A DNA stretch of 34,548 bases from Lachnospiraceae bacterium (GTDB lineage Bacteria > Bacillota > Clostridia > Lachnospirales > Lachnospiraceae), in NCBI GenBank assembly GCA_017469275.1, contig JAFUGT010000008.1:1-34548 (forward strand), in the 5' to 3' direction. Under the pieces are notes generated by a model. It was given only the letters and a program-made list of their open reading frames with translations. It did not search any database and was not told the origin of the DNA. Made by a program: the position numbers and the translations under genes. Positions 15,296 to 23,264 of this stretch are shown here, piece after piece (the first letter of the stretch is position 1; each line of letters starts with the position of its first letter).

Positions 15296-16711
15296 TTATA
15301 TATGGAGTCTTACCGTGAAGGTGGTCGTTCCTTCGGCACAATCTACACTTATCTTACCTTTGTGATTGGTAACGATAGTCTTGGCGATAGAAAGACCGAG
15401 ACCGAAATGACCGCTTGCACGATGTCTTGATTCGTCTGCGCGATAGAAGCGTTCAAATAACCGTTCGCGTTCTTCTATGGGAATTTCCTTTCCGGTGTTT
15501 GCCACAGTTAGGTTCATGTGGTTTGAGGTCTTCCATAGTGCGATAGTTATTGTTCCACCTTTGTCGGTATGGGTTATTGCGTTATCGATTAATATGGCGG
15601 CAACCTGACCGATCTGTTCTTTAACACCATATAAATGGAGCTCCGGGGTCACATTGTCATAGTTCATTGTAATCCCTTTTTCAAATGCAACACTTTCCAA
15701 GGGAAGTATGCGTTCCAATACAGTATCACTTATGCAAAAATCATTTTTTTCCACGTCTTTGTATGGAGTTTGTTCAAGCCTTGTCAATGTAAGCAGTGAG
15801 GTGACGAGATAATGCATTTGATCACACTCTTTTTTGATATATGAAAGCTGTCGGTTCTCACCTATCTGATCCTCTAATAGTTCACTGTTGGAAAGGATGA
15901 CCGTAATGGGGGTCTTAAGTTCATGACTGGCATCAGAGATGAACTGTTTCTGTTTGGTAAATGCGTCTTCTACGGGTTTTACCATCCAGCCGGATAGGAT
16001 ATAGGAGAGCAGAGCAAAAAATGCAATGGCAAAAATGGTTGAAATGATGGAAATAATACGAAGATTCTTTCCTGATTCTACAGCGGATGAGTGATCAATA
16101 AATGCAATAAGAATATTATCCTTATTTTCCCGTACCATGTATCTAAGCTGCTCAAGGATACCTTCTTTTTTACCTGCTGAAAGTATTTGATTGCAGTAAT
16201 TGGTAATATCTTCGTCTGAATAACTGTCAGATAAGGTATTAGCTATAGATTGAATTTTTTTGCTTTTGTCTAATTTCACTAATATATAGTGTGATGTCGC
16301 AATCTCATTGTGACGGTCGGGTATACGGGAGATGGCGCTGTCAGGTTTTTCAGGAGGAGATGTGTTTTCAAAGTTTTTCCGGGCAGCATCCGATTGACCG
16401 TTGGCATCAGGGTTTGTAGTTGCGGCATCTGATTGACCGTTGGTATCAGGGTTTGTAGTTGTTGCATCTGATTCAGAAATATTTTCAGATTCTTTGTCAC
16501 TGGGATTGTCAGTTGCGTTGTCACCGGGAGCAGGCTCCGACATATCAGGAGGGCGGCTCTCTCGTTGCAAAAGAAATTGAAGGCTGTCATTTGCAAAATT
16601 GCGATTTCCCTTATTAAGTCCAAAGTTGATAGCAACAATAATAGCGGTGAAGGTTGCACTCAAAAGAAGAAATAAGATTATCATTATTCGAATTCGTAAT
16701 TGTTTTGTCAT
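15296..16711 (-). CDS. Sensor histidine kinase
   Basis: A 471-residue membrane kinase. TM1 is at residues ~8-29; an extracytoplasmic region of ~190 residues begins with low-complexity Pro/Asp/Asn sequence containing two 13-residue repeats (SDA.TTNPD.NGQ). TM2 is near IISIISTIFAIAFFALLSYILSGW. The cytoplasmic part has the H-box SDASHELKTPITVI, the N-box LIDNAITH, and the G-boxes FERFYRADESRHRASGHFGLGLSIAK. It would phosphorylate the OmpR-type regulator encoded just upstream on the same strand (23 bases between). The stop codon TAA directly abuts the 3' end of the group II intron, so the coding region is untouched but now lies 1.85 kb from the ancestral terminator. The signal is unknown. Confidence 0.92.
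   Translation of the reverse strand: MTKQLRIRIMIILFLLLSATFTAIIVAINFGLNKGNRNFANDSLQFLLQRESRPPDMSEPAPGDNATDNPSDKESENISESDATTTNPDTNGQSDAATTNPDANGQSDAARKNFENTSPPEKPDSAISRIPDRHNEIATSHYILVKLDKSKKIQSIANTLSDSYSDEDITNYCNQILSAGKKEGILEQLRYMVRENKDNILIAFIDHSSAVESGKNLRIISIISTIFAIAFFALLSYILSGWMVKPVEDAFTKQKQFISDASHELKTPITVILSNSELLEDQIGENRQLSYIKKECDQMHYLVTSLLTLTRLEQTPYKDVEKNDFCISDTVLERILPLESVAFEKGITMNYDNVTPELHLYGVKEQIGQVAAILIDNAITHTDKGGTITIALWKTSNHMNLTVANTGKEIPIEERERLFERFYRADESRHRASGHFGLGLSIAKTIVTNHKGKISVDCAEGTTTFTVRLHI
16386..16463 (-). repeat. Two tandem 39-bp coding repeats in the kinase sensor region
   Basis: Two adjacent 39-base units, 16386-16424 and 16425-16463, differ at a few positions, and a partial third copy starts at 16464. 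They encode 13-residue Asn/Pro/Asp-rich units in the extracytoplasmic linker of the histidine kinase. Confidence 0.8.
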
Positions 16712-16734
16712 GATGATGTATCCTTTCTTGCAGT

Positions 16735-17412
16735 TTACTGTAACTTGTAACCTAATTTGCGGACTGTCTGTATAGAGGTTTCTGATTTGAGAAAACCAAG
16801 TTTCTTGCGCAGAAATGAAATGTAGACTTCAACATTATTATATTCTGCATCTGTATCATATCCCCATACCTTTTCAATTATCTGTTCCCGGCTTATTATC
16901 TGCCCGCCGTTTCTCAATAGATATTCCATAAGCTGGTATTCTTTGCCGTTAAGGACCATGCTGTTTCCTGTTGTTCTACAGAATAATTCATTGCCGCCCT
17001 GCAACATATAGATATCACCAAATGCAATTTCTGTCGGAGCATTCGAATCGGTTGTCTGGCGCCTTGTTAGTGCACGCAATCTGGCATATAGCTCCTCGCG
17101 GTGGAAAGGCTTTGTGAGGTAATCGTCAGCGCCCATATCAAGTCCGGTTATCTTATCATTTAACTCTGACTTAGCAGTAAGCATTAGCACAGGAGTATGA
17201 ATGCCCTGTTTTCGAACCTCCTTTAATATCTCAAGTCCATTCATTTTTGGAAGCATAATATCAAGAATTATGGCGTCATATACATCATCGAGGGCAAGAT
17301 CCAAGCCTTCTTCACCATCTGCTGCCCAGTCTACGATGTAGTGCTCCATTTTCAAGGAGGTGCAAAGAGCTTCTGCAAAACCTTCTTCGTCTTCTACCAA
17401 TAATAGTCGCAT
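16735..17412 (-). CDS. OmpR/PhoB-family response regulator
   Basis: A 225-residue two-domain regulator. The receiver domain has LLVEDEE (acidic pocket), DAIILDIMLPKMNG with the phosphorylatable Asp, VLMLTAKSE and GADDYLTKPF. The winged-helix output domain has LNGKEYQLMEYLLRNGGQIISREQI and WGYDTDAEYNNVEVYISFLRKKLG. It acts in the cytoplasm as a DNA-binding transcription factor paired with the adjacent kinase. The frame extends further upstream, but MRLLLVEDEE at 17412 has GGAGGG upstream, so I start there. It is transcribed away from the fusion protein/permease pair, which is a likely target by analogy with similar modules. Confidence 0.94.
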   Translation of the reverse strand: MRLLLVEDEEGFAEALCTSLKMEHYIVDWAADGEEGLDLALDDVYDAIILDIMLPKMNGLEILKEVRKQGIHTPVLMLTAKSELNDKITGLDMGADDYLTKPFHREELYARLRALTRRQTTDSNAPTEIAFGDIYMLQGGNELFCRTTGNSMVLNGKEYQLMEYLLRNGGQIISREQIIEKVWGYDTDAEYNNVEVYISFLRKKLGFLKSETSIQTVRKLGYKLQ

Positions 17413-17641
17413 AAATGATCCCTCCGATCTTTGTCGTTTTTTAGTACGATTAAATGTAATTATAAAGTAATAACTATCGAAAAACAATAATTCGTTTTTA
17501 CATTTCCCGCAGCTTATGTTCAGATAATACAATTGAAATCTTAAAGTAATGTTGAAAAAACAAAAATACTTCAAATATTTTCAAGGTTTATTTAAGAATT
17601 GACTGATAAAGTAGGAGAAAATTAAGTAAGGAGGAAGCGTT

Positions 17642-19840
17642 ATGAAGATTAGAGAATATATGAATAGAGAAAATGATAAAAACAAAAAAAGAAGAAAAAA
17701 AGTAATTGCTTTGGCGCTTGTCCTTTGTCTGGTTGTTACTACGGCAGGTATTACAATTAATAAAAAAAACAAAAGTAATGCAAAGGAGAGCAAAGCGATA
17801 AGTGCGACTGTCAAGACAGGCACCATTAAGGAAAGCGTATCCGGAACAGGGACCATTTCTTATGCGGATTCCACAGATATTGTTGTGCCGGCTGACCTTG
17901 AAATGAGCGAGATTCTTGTAAGTGAAGGCGAAAATGTTAAAAAAGGTACATTGCTGGCAACGGTGGATGAGACATCACTTGACGTTTGTATCTATGATGT
18001 GAAGGAGGCAATCAGTGACCTTGATAGCACGATCACATCTGAACAGAGCAGTACGACGACAAAGTATATTACTGCTGATGTTTCCGGAACGGTTGAGAAA
18101 GTATATGTAAAATCGGGTGACGATATAGCTGATGTCATGATTGAAAATGGAGCACTGTTACTTATAAAAAACGGAAGCGAAACAATTAAAGTGATAGGAA
18201 GTGATGGTGTTGTTTCAGGAATCAATGTATCAGAAGGAGATACTGTCAGTTCTACTACAAAGGTGTTGACAATAGAGTCAGAGGCACAGTCCGGGGATTA
18301 TCTTCAGGCAATAAAGGACAGGGAAGAATTGGTTTCAATTTTGGAAATACTTCTTTCCATAAAGAAAAATGGTGGTGTGGTTGCAGCGACCGATGGCGTG
18401 GTTGCAGCAATAAATATCACAGATAATAGTAAATCCTCAGGTAAAGATAGCTCATCGGAGGGTACGGATGTGACGAGTAATGACAGTTCGTCAGACAACA
18501 GCAAAGATGTGACTGATGTTGAGGGTTCGATTAATACAATAGAAGCAGTCACCATGACATATCTGTCACAGGGGACATGTGATGATAGCGGAAGTGTTGT
18601 ATCTGATAATTCTTCCTTGGAATATAGCTATGGCACAGCAGATAATTCCGGAGCATCTGCAGATAGAATACAAATTTTGAAAGAACTTAAAGCGGGTGCG
18701 GGAAGAATTGAAGGAACAACAAAGGATATGGAATATGCTGACAAAGAGGATGCGGAGGTCTGGACAGAGTGTACCGATGAATATACCGAGGTGTCAAAAG
18801 GAACATGGTATGTAAGGTATAAGACGACCGATTCTGAGAAGGCTAGTGAGAGTGTTGAGATAAAGGTTACAGAAGAGGCTTCAGATTCTTCTGTTGAGGG
18901 TAGTGATTCGGAAAGTAGTTCGACAAGTTCCGCAGGCAAGAGCAGTTTGGCAGACAGTACAACAGATTCTACAGGCAAGAGCAGTTCGGCAGACAGTACG
19001 ACGAATTCTACAAGTAAGAGCAGCTCAGTAGACAGTTCTTCAGGAAAGAGCAGCAGCACAGGAAGCAGTTCTTCCGGTTCTTCGGGAAAGAGTAGCAGCA
19101 CAGGAAGCAGTTCTTCCGGTTCTTCGGGAAAGAGCAGCAGTTCAAGCAGCAGTTCTTCCGGAGGAAGTTCAAACGATACTTCAGTTGTAAGTACTGTTAG
19201 TGCATTTACTATCGCAGGCGGTGATAAGATGCTGGTTACTATGAATGTGGATGAACTTGATATTCTTTCAATGAAAGAAGGACTTTCGGCAGAAGTGACA
19301 TTGGATGCTGTTGAAAATGAGACTTATGAAGGAACCATAACGACGGTATGTGGAACTACCAATTCAAGTGACAAAACAGCGCAATATTCTGTTGAAATCA
19401 CATTTGATAAAACAGATGAAATGCTGTCTGGAATGAATGCGTCTGTTGCTGTCATTGTTGAAGAGGCCTCTGATGTTATGACAGTACCCCTTGTGGCAGT
19501 ATCAGACGAGGGCAGAAGCAGTTATGTATATACCGGTTATGATGAGAAAACAGGAGAACTTACAGGAAAAACAGAGGTTACTCTTGGAATGTCAGATGCA
19601 AACAATGTAGAGATAAAAGAAGGTCTTTCGGAAGGTGACTTGGTTTATTACATTATGCAGGAAAGTGAAAGCTCAGACAGTAAGTCAGGTCATAATGGGA
19701 TGAATGGCATGGGAATATCAGGAATGAACGGTTCCGGCAGCATGAAAATGGGCGGAGAGCGGCCGTCAGGAAGTAATGGTGGGGAGCGCCCTTCAGGCGG
19801 AAACGGAGAGCGGCCATCGGGAAGCGGTAAGAGTAATTAG
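17642..19840 (+). CDS. Efflux-type membrane fusion protein (MacA/HlyD-like) with a long Ser-rich linker
   Basis: A 732-residue protein with one N-terminal membrane segment (VIALALVLCLVVTTAGITI). Lipoyl-like half-motifs follow (GTISYADSTDIVVPADLEMSEILVSEGENVKKG; SGTVEKVYVKSGDDI; GVVSGINVSEGD). Around residues 354-412 (GTTKDMEY..W.EC..EYTEVSKGTWYVRYKTTD.) is a module that I know from clostridial surface proteins rather than from fusion proteins. Residues ~420-515 are Ser-rich repeats. The beta-barrel and C-terminal domains resume at FTIAGGDKMLVTMNVDELD and DVMTVPLVAVSDEGRSSYVY. The C-terminus is Gly/Met/Ser-rich (GERPSG repeats). It likely couples a MacB-type permease to the wall or exterior. 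It is nearly twice the usual ~400 residues. AAGGAGG lies before the ATG. Confidence 0.82.
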   Translation: MKIREYMNRENDKNKKRRKKVIALALVLCLVVTTAGITINKKNKSNAKESKAISATVKTGTIKESVSGTGTISYADSTDIVVPADLEMSEILVSEGENVKKGTLLATVDETSLDVCIYDVKEAISDLDSTITSEQSSTTTKYITADVSGTVEKVYVKSGDDIADVMIENGALLLIKNGSETIKVIGSDGVVSGINVSEGDTVSSTTKVLTIESEAQSGDYLQAIKDREELVSILEILLSIKKNGGVVAATDGVVAAINITDNSKSSGKDSSSEGTDVTSNDSSSDNSKDVTDVEGSINTIEAVTMTYLSQGTCDDSGSVVSDNSSLEYSYGTADNSGASADRIQILKELKAGAGRIEGTTKDMEYADKEDAEVWTECTDEYTEVSKGTWYVRYKTTDSEKASESVEIKVTEEASDSSVEGSDSESSSTSSAGKSSLADSTTDSTGKSSSADSTTNSTSKSSSVDSSSGKSSSTGSSSSGSSGKSSSTGSSSSGSSGKSSSSSSSSSGGSSNDTSVVSTVSAFTIAGGDKMLVTMNVDELDILSMKEGLSAEVTLDAVENETYEGTITTVCGTTNSSDKTAQYSVEITFDKTDEMLSGMNASVAVIVEEASDVMTVPLVAVSDEGRSSYVYTGYDEKTGELTGKTEVTLGMSDANNVEIKEGLSEGDLVYYIMQESESSDSKSGHNGMNGMGISGMNGSGSMKMGGERPSGSNGGERPSGGNGERPSGSGKSN
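19048..19131 (+). repeat. Two tandem 42-bp coding repeats (Ser/Gly-rich)
   Basis: Two almost identical 42-base units encode KSSSTGSSSSGSSG twice, then a third diverged unit follows. They form the core of the Ser-rich linker in the membrane fusion protein. The position is accurate to a few bases. Confidence 0.7.
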
Positions 19841-19881
19841 TGTCAGCATGAGAGACAATTATTAAGAGGAGTGTGAAGGCA

Positions 19882-21060
19882 ATGATACTACAATCGATTA
19901 AGATGGCAATGGATTCAATACTGGCAAATAAAATGCGGTCATTTCTTACCATGCTTGGAATGATAATAGGTGTCATGTCTCTTGTGGTACTTGTGTCTAT
20001 AGTAAATGGTGCTACAAAGAATGTCACAGACTCAATAGCAAGCATTGGCACTAATCTTCTTGCAGTTAACATCAAAGACGATAAAGATAACCCGTTAAGT
20101 CTTGAGGAAGTAGAGGAGTTGGAGGATTTGGATTCCGTAAAATATGTGGCAGCGTTTACATCAGAAAATAATACTGCAAAGTTTGAGAGAAATAGCGAGA
20201 GTATAACCCTATACGGAACTACAGGTTCATACTACGATATAAAGGGGCTGACTCTTGATAGTGGTAGATTTATCAAAAATGCGGATGTGGACGGCAGTAC
20301 CTTTGTTGCAGTGATTAATCAGACTGCTGCTGAAGAACTGTTCGGGCAGACACATGTTGTGGGGGAAACTATGTCTTTGAACGGTTATCATTTTACCGTA
20401 ATCGGTGTTTTGAAGGAAGACGAGAGTACCACGGGGAATATCTCAGATAGATTAGAAGCGTATGTGCCAATAACCGCATTGAGTAAAATTACAGGCAGTA
20501 GCAGAAATGTAACCAGCTTCTATATTTCTTCTGCTGACGAAGAAAGTATGGACCAAGTAGAAAATGAGATTACCGGATTTCTGTATCAACGATTTTCTTA
20601 TGATTCGGATGCATTTTCCGTTACAAATTCTTCAACTATAATGGAAACCATGAGTAGTGTAAATGATACCATGAAGTGGATGCTTGGCGGAATAGCTGCT
20701 ATATCACTTCTTGTGGGTGGCATAGGTATTATGAATATAATGTTGGTGTCTGTAACAGAGAGAACAAGAGAAATCGGGATAAGAAAGGCCATAGGTGCAA
20801 AAAAGAATATGATACTAATGCAATTTCTAATTGAGGCTTTACTTATAAGTATAATTGGATGTCTTGTGGGAATAGGACTATCGGCACTAACGGTTGTTGG
20901 AATTAACCAATATGTGGATTCGATATCTGCTAATATGTCTGCTGATGTTATGATAATTGCCATGGGATTTTCAGCATTTATCGGAGTAGTCTTTGGCATT
21001 TATCCCGCTTATAAGGCGGCAAACAAAACACCGATAGAAGCGCTGAGATATATGAACTGA
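19882..21060 (+). CDS. MacB/FtsX-type ABC transporter permease without ATPase domain
   Basis: A 392-residue permease. The N-terminal part (MAMDSILANKMRSFLTMLGMIIGVMSLVVLVSI) carries TM1 and the coupling region. A MacB_PCD extracellular domain (~residues 50-240) follows, then three membrane helices of the FtsX domain with the signature LLVGGIGIMNIMLVSVTERTREIGIRKAIGA. It would transport substrate or transmit force across the membrane with a separate MacB-like ATPase. Such an ATPase is normally the next or preceding gene, but none is found here. I chose ATG 19882 (AGAGGA about 11 bases upstream) over GTG 19873, which is too close to that site. It follows the fusion protein by 41 bases, clearly one operon. 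Confidence 0.88.
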   Translation: MILQSIKMAMDSILANKMRSFLTMLGMIIGVMSLVVLVSIVNGATKNVTDSIASIGTNLLAVNIKDDKDNPLSLEEVEELEDLDSVKYVAAFTSENNTAKFERNSESITLYGTTGSYYDIKGLTLDSGRFIKNADVDGSTFVAVINQTAAEELFGQTHVVGETMSLNGYHFTVIGVLKEDESTTGNISDRLEAYVPITALSKITGSSRNVTSFYISSADEESMDQVENEITGFLYQRFSYDSDAFSVTNSSTIMETMSSVNDTMKWMLGGIAAISLLVGGIGIMNIMLVSVTERTREIGIRKAIGAKKNMILMQFLIEALLISIIGCLVGIGLSALTVVGINQYVDSISANMSADVMIIAMGFSAFIGVVFGIYPAYKAANKTPIEALRYMN

Positions 21061-21132
21061 ACTTTACGTAAATTATCTGGAGTGATAGATGGCTGTTATA
21101 TTCCAAATAATAATGAATGAAATTAACCATGG

Positions 21133-22167
21133 TTAAAATTGTGTGCTGTTAATGTTAGTGTCATCAAAATCATCCTCGATTACTGTACCTACGACAGACG
21201 AACCGTATGATACCGAAACTCTTGATTTCATAACTATAGATATTACTATAACTAAGATAATAATAAAGCTGACTATTAATAATATATGCAGGAGATTATT
21301 CGTCAATGTTGTTGGAGTATTATAAGACTCCTCGGAAATCGAATTGAGAAATTCACTACTGTTATAAAGACCCTCAGGATAATGATTTGGGAAGTCATTC
21401 CGTCCTTTAAGAAAATAATTATAGCCTACGTCGTTGCCACCCAAGTCATCCCAGGTGGCATCATAGTTGTACCATTTACCGTCTATCTGTACAACATTCC
21501 AGGCGTGATTCTCACGCTTATTGTCGTCTCCGGCTTTCCCGATTACTATACGGGTAGGAATACCCATGTATGAGAGAAGAACATAGCTTGCCATACTATA
21601 CCCCTGACAAACCATTCTATTTTCCCTAAAGCCTTCTATGTCGGTATAGTTCGTGCTGACATTATTATAGTCATATTCTACACGACGGATAATATAGTCA
21701 TGTACTGCTTTGACACTTTCGTAATCATTTTCTCCGCGAAGTTCGTTGGCGAGCTGCTGCATTTCCTTAAAGTATTCCTGCATGGTATCCTTAGGAACAA
21801 AGAAGTTCATCTGTACATTAAGGGTACGGCTTCTGCTGAGAAACCAGGACATGTGAAAATCGTGTATGGTCAGATATGTGTAACAACCTGAGGCCAAAGG
21901 TTCTTTGGGGTTATAGTGGTAAAGGAAGGGTTCTTCAATGTTCTGACTTACAGTTATCTGCTGCTTGAGCTCCTCTGATGAAAGGTAATACAGTTGTTGC
22001 GATTTGTGCTCTAATATCTGATGGCTTAAAGCGGTGAAAAACTCGTCGGCTGTAGAAACGGAATTCTCTGTGCTGTCTGCCCTGACACAAGTAGGGATGA
22101 GACAGGTTACAATACCGATGATAAATATCAGCTTTTTAAGAGTACACAATAATTCTTTCTTTTTCAT
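21133..22167 (-). CDS. Membrane-anchored transglutaminase-like protein
   Basis: A 344-residue protein with an N-terminal signal peptide (LIFIIGIVTCLIPTCVRADS). A transglutaminase-core domain has the triad Cys in NRMVCQGYSMA, His in ENHAWNVVQ and Asp in YDATWDDLGG. A C-terminal membrane helix (LLHILLIVSFIIILVIVISIV) follows, then a short tail. It should face the outside, tethered to the membrane. Members of this family may be proteases or cross-linkers; the substrate is unknown. The catalytic block resembles that of the secreted protein at 5946-7949, so the two may be distant paralogues, but this one lacks the repeats and the fibronectin domain. Confidence 0.85.
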   Translation of the reverse strand: MKKKELLCTLKKLIFIIGIVTCLIPTCVRADSTENSVSTADEFFTALSHQILEHKSQQLYYLSSEELKQQITVSQNIEEPFLYHYNPKEPLASGCYTYLTIHDFHMSWFLSRSRTLNVQMNFFVPKDTMQEYFKEMQQLANELRGENDYESVKAVHDYIIRRVEYDYNNVSTNYTDIEGFRENRMVCQGYSMASYVLLSYMGIPTRIVIGKAGDDNKRENHAWNVVQIDGKWYNYDATWDDLGGNDVGYNYFLKGRNDFPNHYPEGLYNSSEFLNSISEESYNTPTTLTNNLLHILLIVSFIIILVIVISIVMKSRVSVSYGSSVVGTVIEDDFDDTNINSTQF

Positions 22168-22527
22168 TGTTTAATTCTCTCCATATTATGATAAATCGGT
22201 ACGTTCTTCTGTCGGCAATTTGTATATCTTAATTTGATATAGACTTGTTATAGTTCATAATAGTTCAAGGATAAGCATCTCTTTATGGTTAAGGTCTAAG
22301 TTCAACATCTTTGCTCATTATTATATAATATAGTATAATATGGTACAAGTATCAAAAGATAAAAATGAGTATGTTTATATACAAGTGTATATATTTATCT
22401 TATGACTTATAAAACATGAACAAATAGCGAGAATGTTTTTGTCCCATTTATAATATTGATTATAAAATACAGTATAGAATAATACAGTAATCTGTGGGAT
22501 TGGAAACAGATAAAGACGAGGAAGAAA
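22168..22527. other. AT-rich spacer without genes
   Basis: A divergent intergenic region between the membrane transglutaminase-like gene and the metallopeptidase. I see a possible minus-strand promoter and several AT-rich palindromic stretches (for example around 22380-22400), but no convincing RNA gene, repeat family or open frame. Confidence 0.5.
22320..22348 (-). promoter_or_regulatory. Possible promoter of the membrane transglutaminase-like gene
   Basis: On the minus strand, TTGTAC (22343-22348) and TATAAT (22320-22325) are 17 bases apart, leaving a leader of about 150 bases. The area is very AT-rich, so a chance match is possible. Confidence 0.35.
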
Positions 22528-23091
22528 ATGATAGAGCATCTTGTGATAGAAGATATTGACCTGCCGATAGAGTTTGTAAGAAGCAGCAGAAAAACACTTG
22601 CACTTACCATAACAGAAGATATAAATCTTAGTATCAAAGCACCCCTTAGAATGTCTGAACGTGAGATAGTAAGGTTCGTTAATCAGAGAAGGTTCTGGCT
22701 GTACAAGCAGGCGAAAAGAATGCAGGAAATGTCATCAAAACGTGTAGAGTATTCGGAGTATGAAGAGGTCAAACTTCGTGAAAAGGCGAGACGGATGTTG
22801 ACGGCAAAGACAGACTTTTTTAAGATGAAATTAAATGTGGATTACAAGAGAATTAGAATAGGAGATCAAAGAACCCGTTGGGCAAGCTGCAGCAGTAAGG
22901 GAACGATATCCTATAGCTGGCGTCTTATATTAATGCCCGAGGAGATTCAGGATTATGTTGTGGTGCATGAGCTTTGTCATTTACACGAAATGAACCATTC
23001 TAAGAAATTCTGGGAGTGGGTGGAGAGTATAATACCGGACTATGAAAAGAGAAGAAAATGGCTTAAGGAGCATGGCGGTGAGTATATGTGA
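22528..23091 (+). CDS. YgjP/SprT-like zinc metallopeptidase (DUF45)
   Basis: A 187-residue protein with the DUF45/YgjP pattern: IRIGDQRTRWASCSSKGTISYSWRLILMP, then the zinc motif VVHELCHLHEMNHSKKFWEWV (HExxH with a third His). The family is predicted to be cytosolic zinc-dependent peptidases related to SprT/WLM. The substrate is not known. AGGAAG lies before the ATG. No signal peptide. The gene ends before a strong terminator at 23198 and seems to be a single unit. Confidence 0.88.
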   Translation: MIEHLVIEDIDLPIEFVRSSRKTLALTITEDINLSIKAPLRMSEREIVRFVNQRRFWLYKQAKRMQEMSSKRVEYSEYEEVKLREKARRMLTAKTDFFKMKLNVDYKRIRIGDQRTRWASCSSKGTISYSWRLILMPEEIQDYVVVHELCHLHEMNHSKKFWEWVESIIPDYEKRRKWLKEHGGEYM

Positions 23092-23197
23092 GAGAATAAA
23101 TAAAACTATAAAAAGTATAATAGATTTTTATTATGGCAAAGCAGAAAACGAAGAGCGCAAAGCGTTCATTTCACCAATACTGAAGAATAGTCATAAG

Positions 23198-23227
23198 CGG
23201 CAGGTGACTCACACCTGTCGTTTTTTT
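23198..23227 (+). terminator. Terminator after the metallopeptidase gene
   Basis: CGGCAGGTG (23198-23206) pairs with CACCTGTCG (23212-23220) with one G-T pair, five-base loop, then seven T. Confidence 0.9.
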
Positions 23228-23264
23228 GAATATAATATATTTGAGAAACATTGGAGGTGGGAAA

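Noticed and set aside
15194-15430. 78-codon plus-strand frame spanning domain V of the intron and the kinase end
   Set aside because: It crosses the structured intron RNA and the intron border; no homology and no ribosome binding site.
18628-19101. 157-codon minus-strand frame rich in Leu, Glu and Pro
   Set aside because: Mirror of the Ser-rich repeats of the fusion protein; no ribosome binding site and no family resemblance.
21122-21135. TTAACCATGGTTAA palindrome between the permease and the transglutaminase-like gene as a terminator
   Set aside because: It is short, has no loop or T-run, and may be a chance palindrome.
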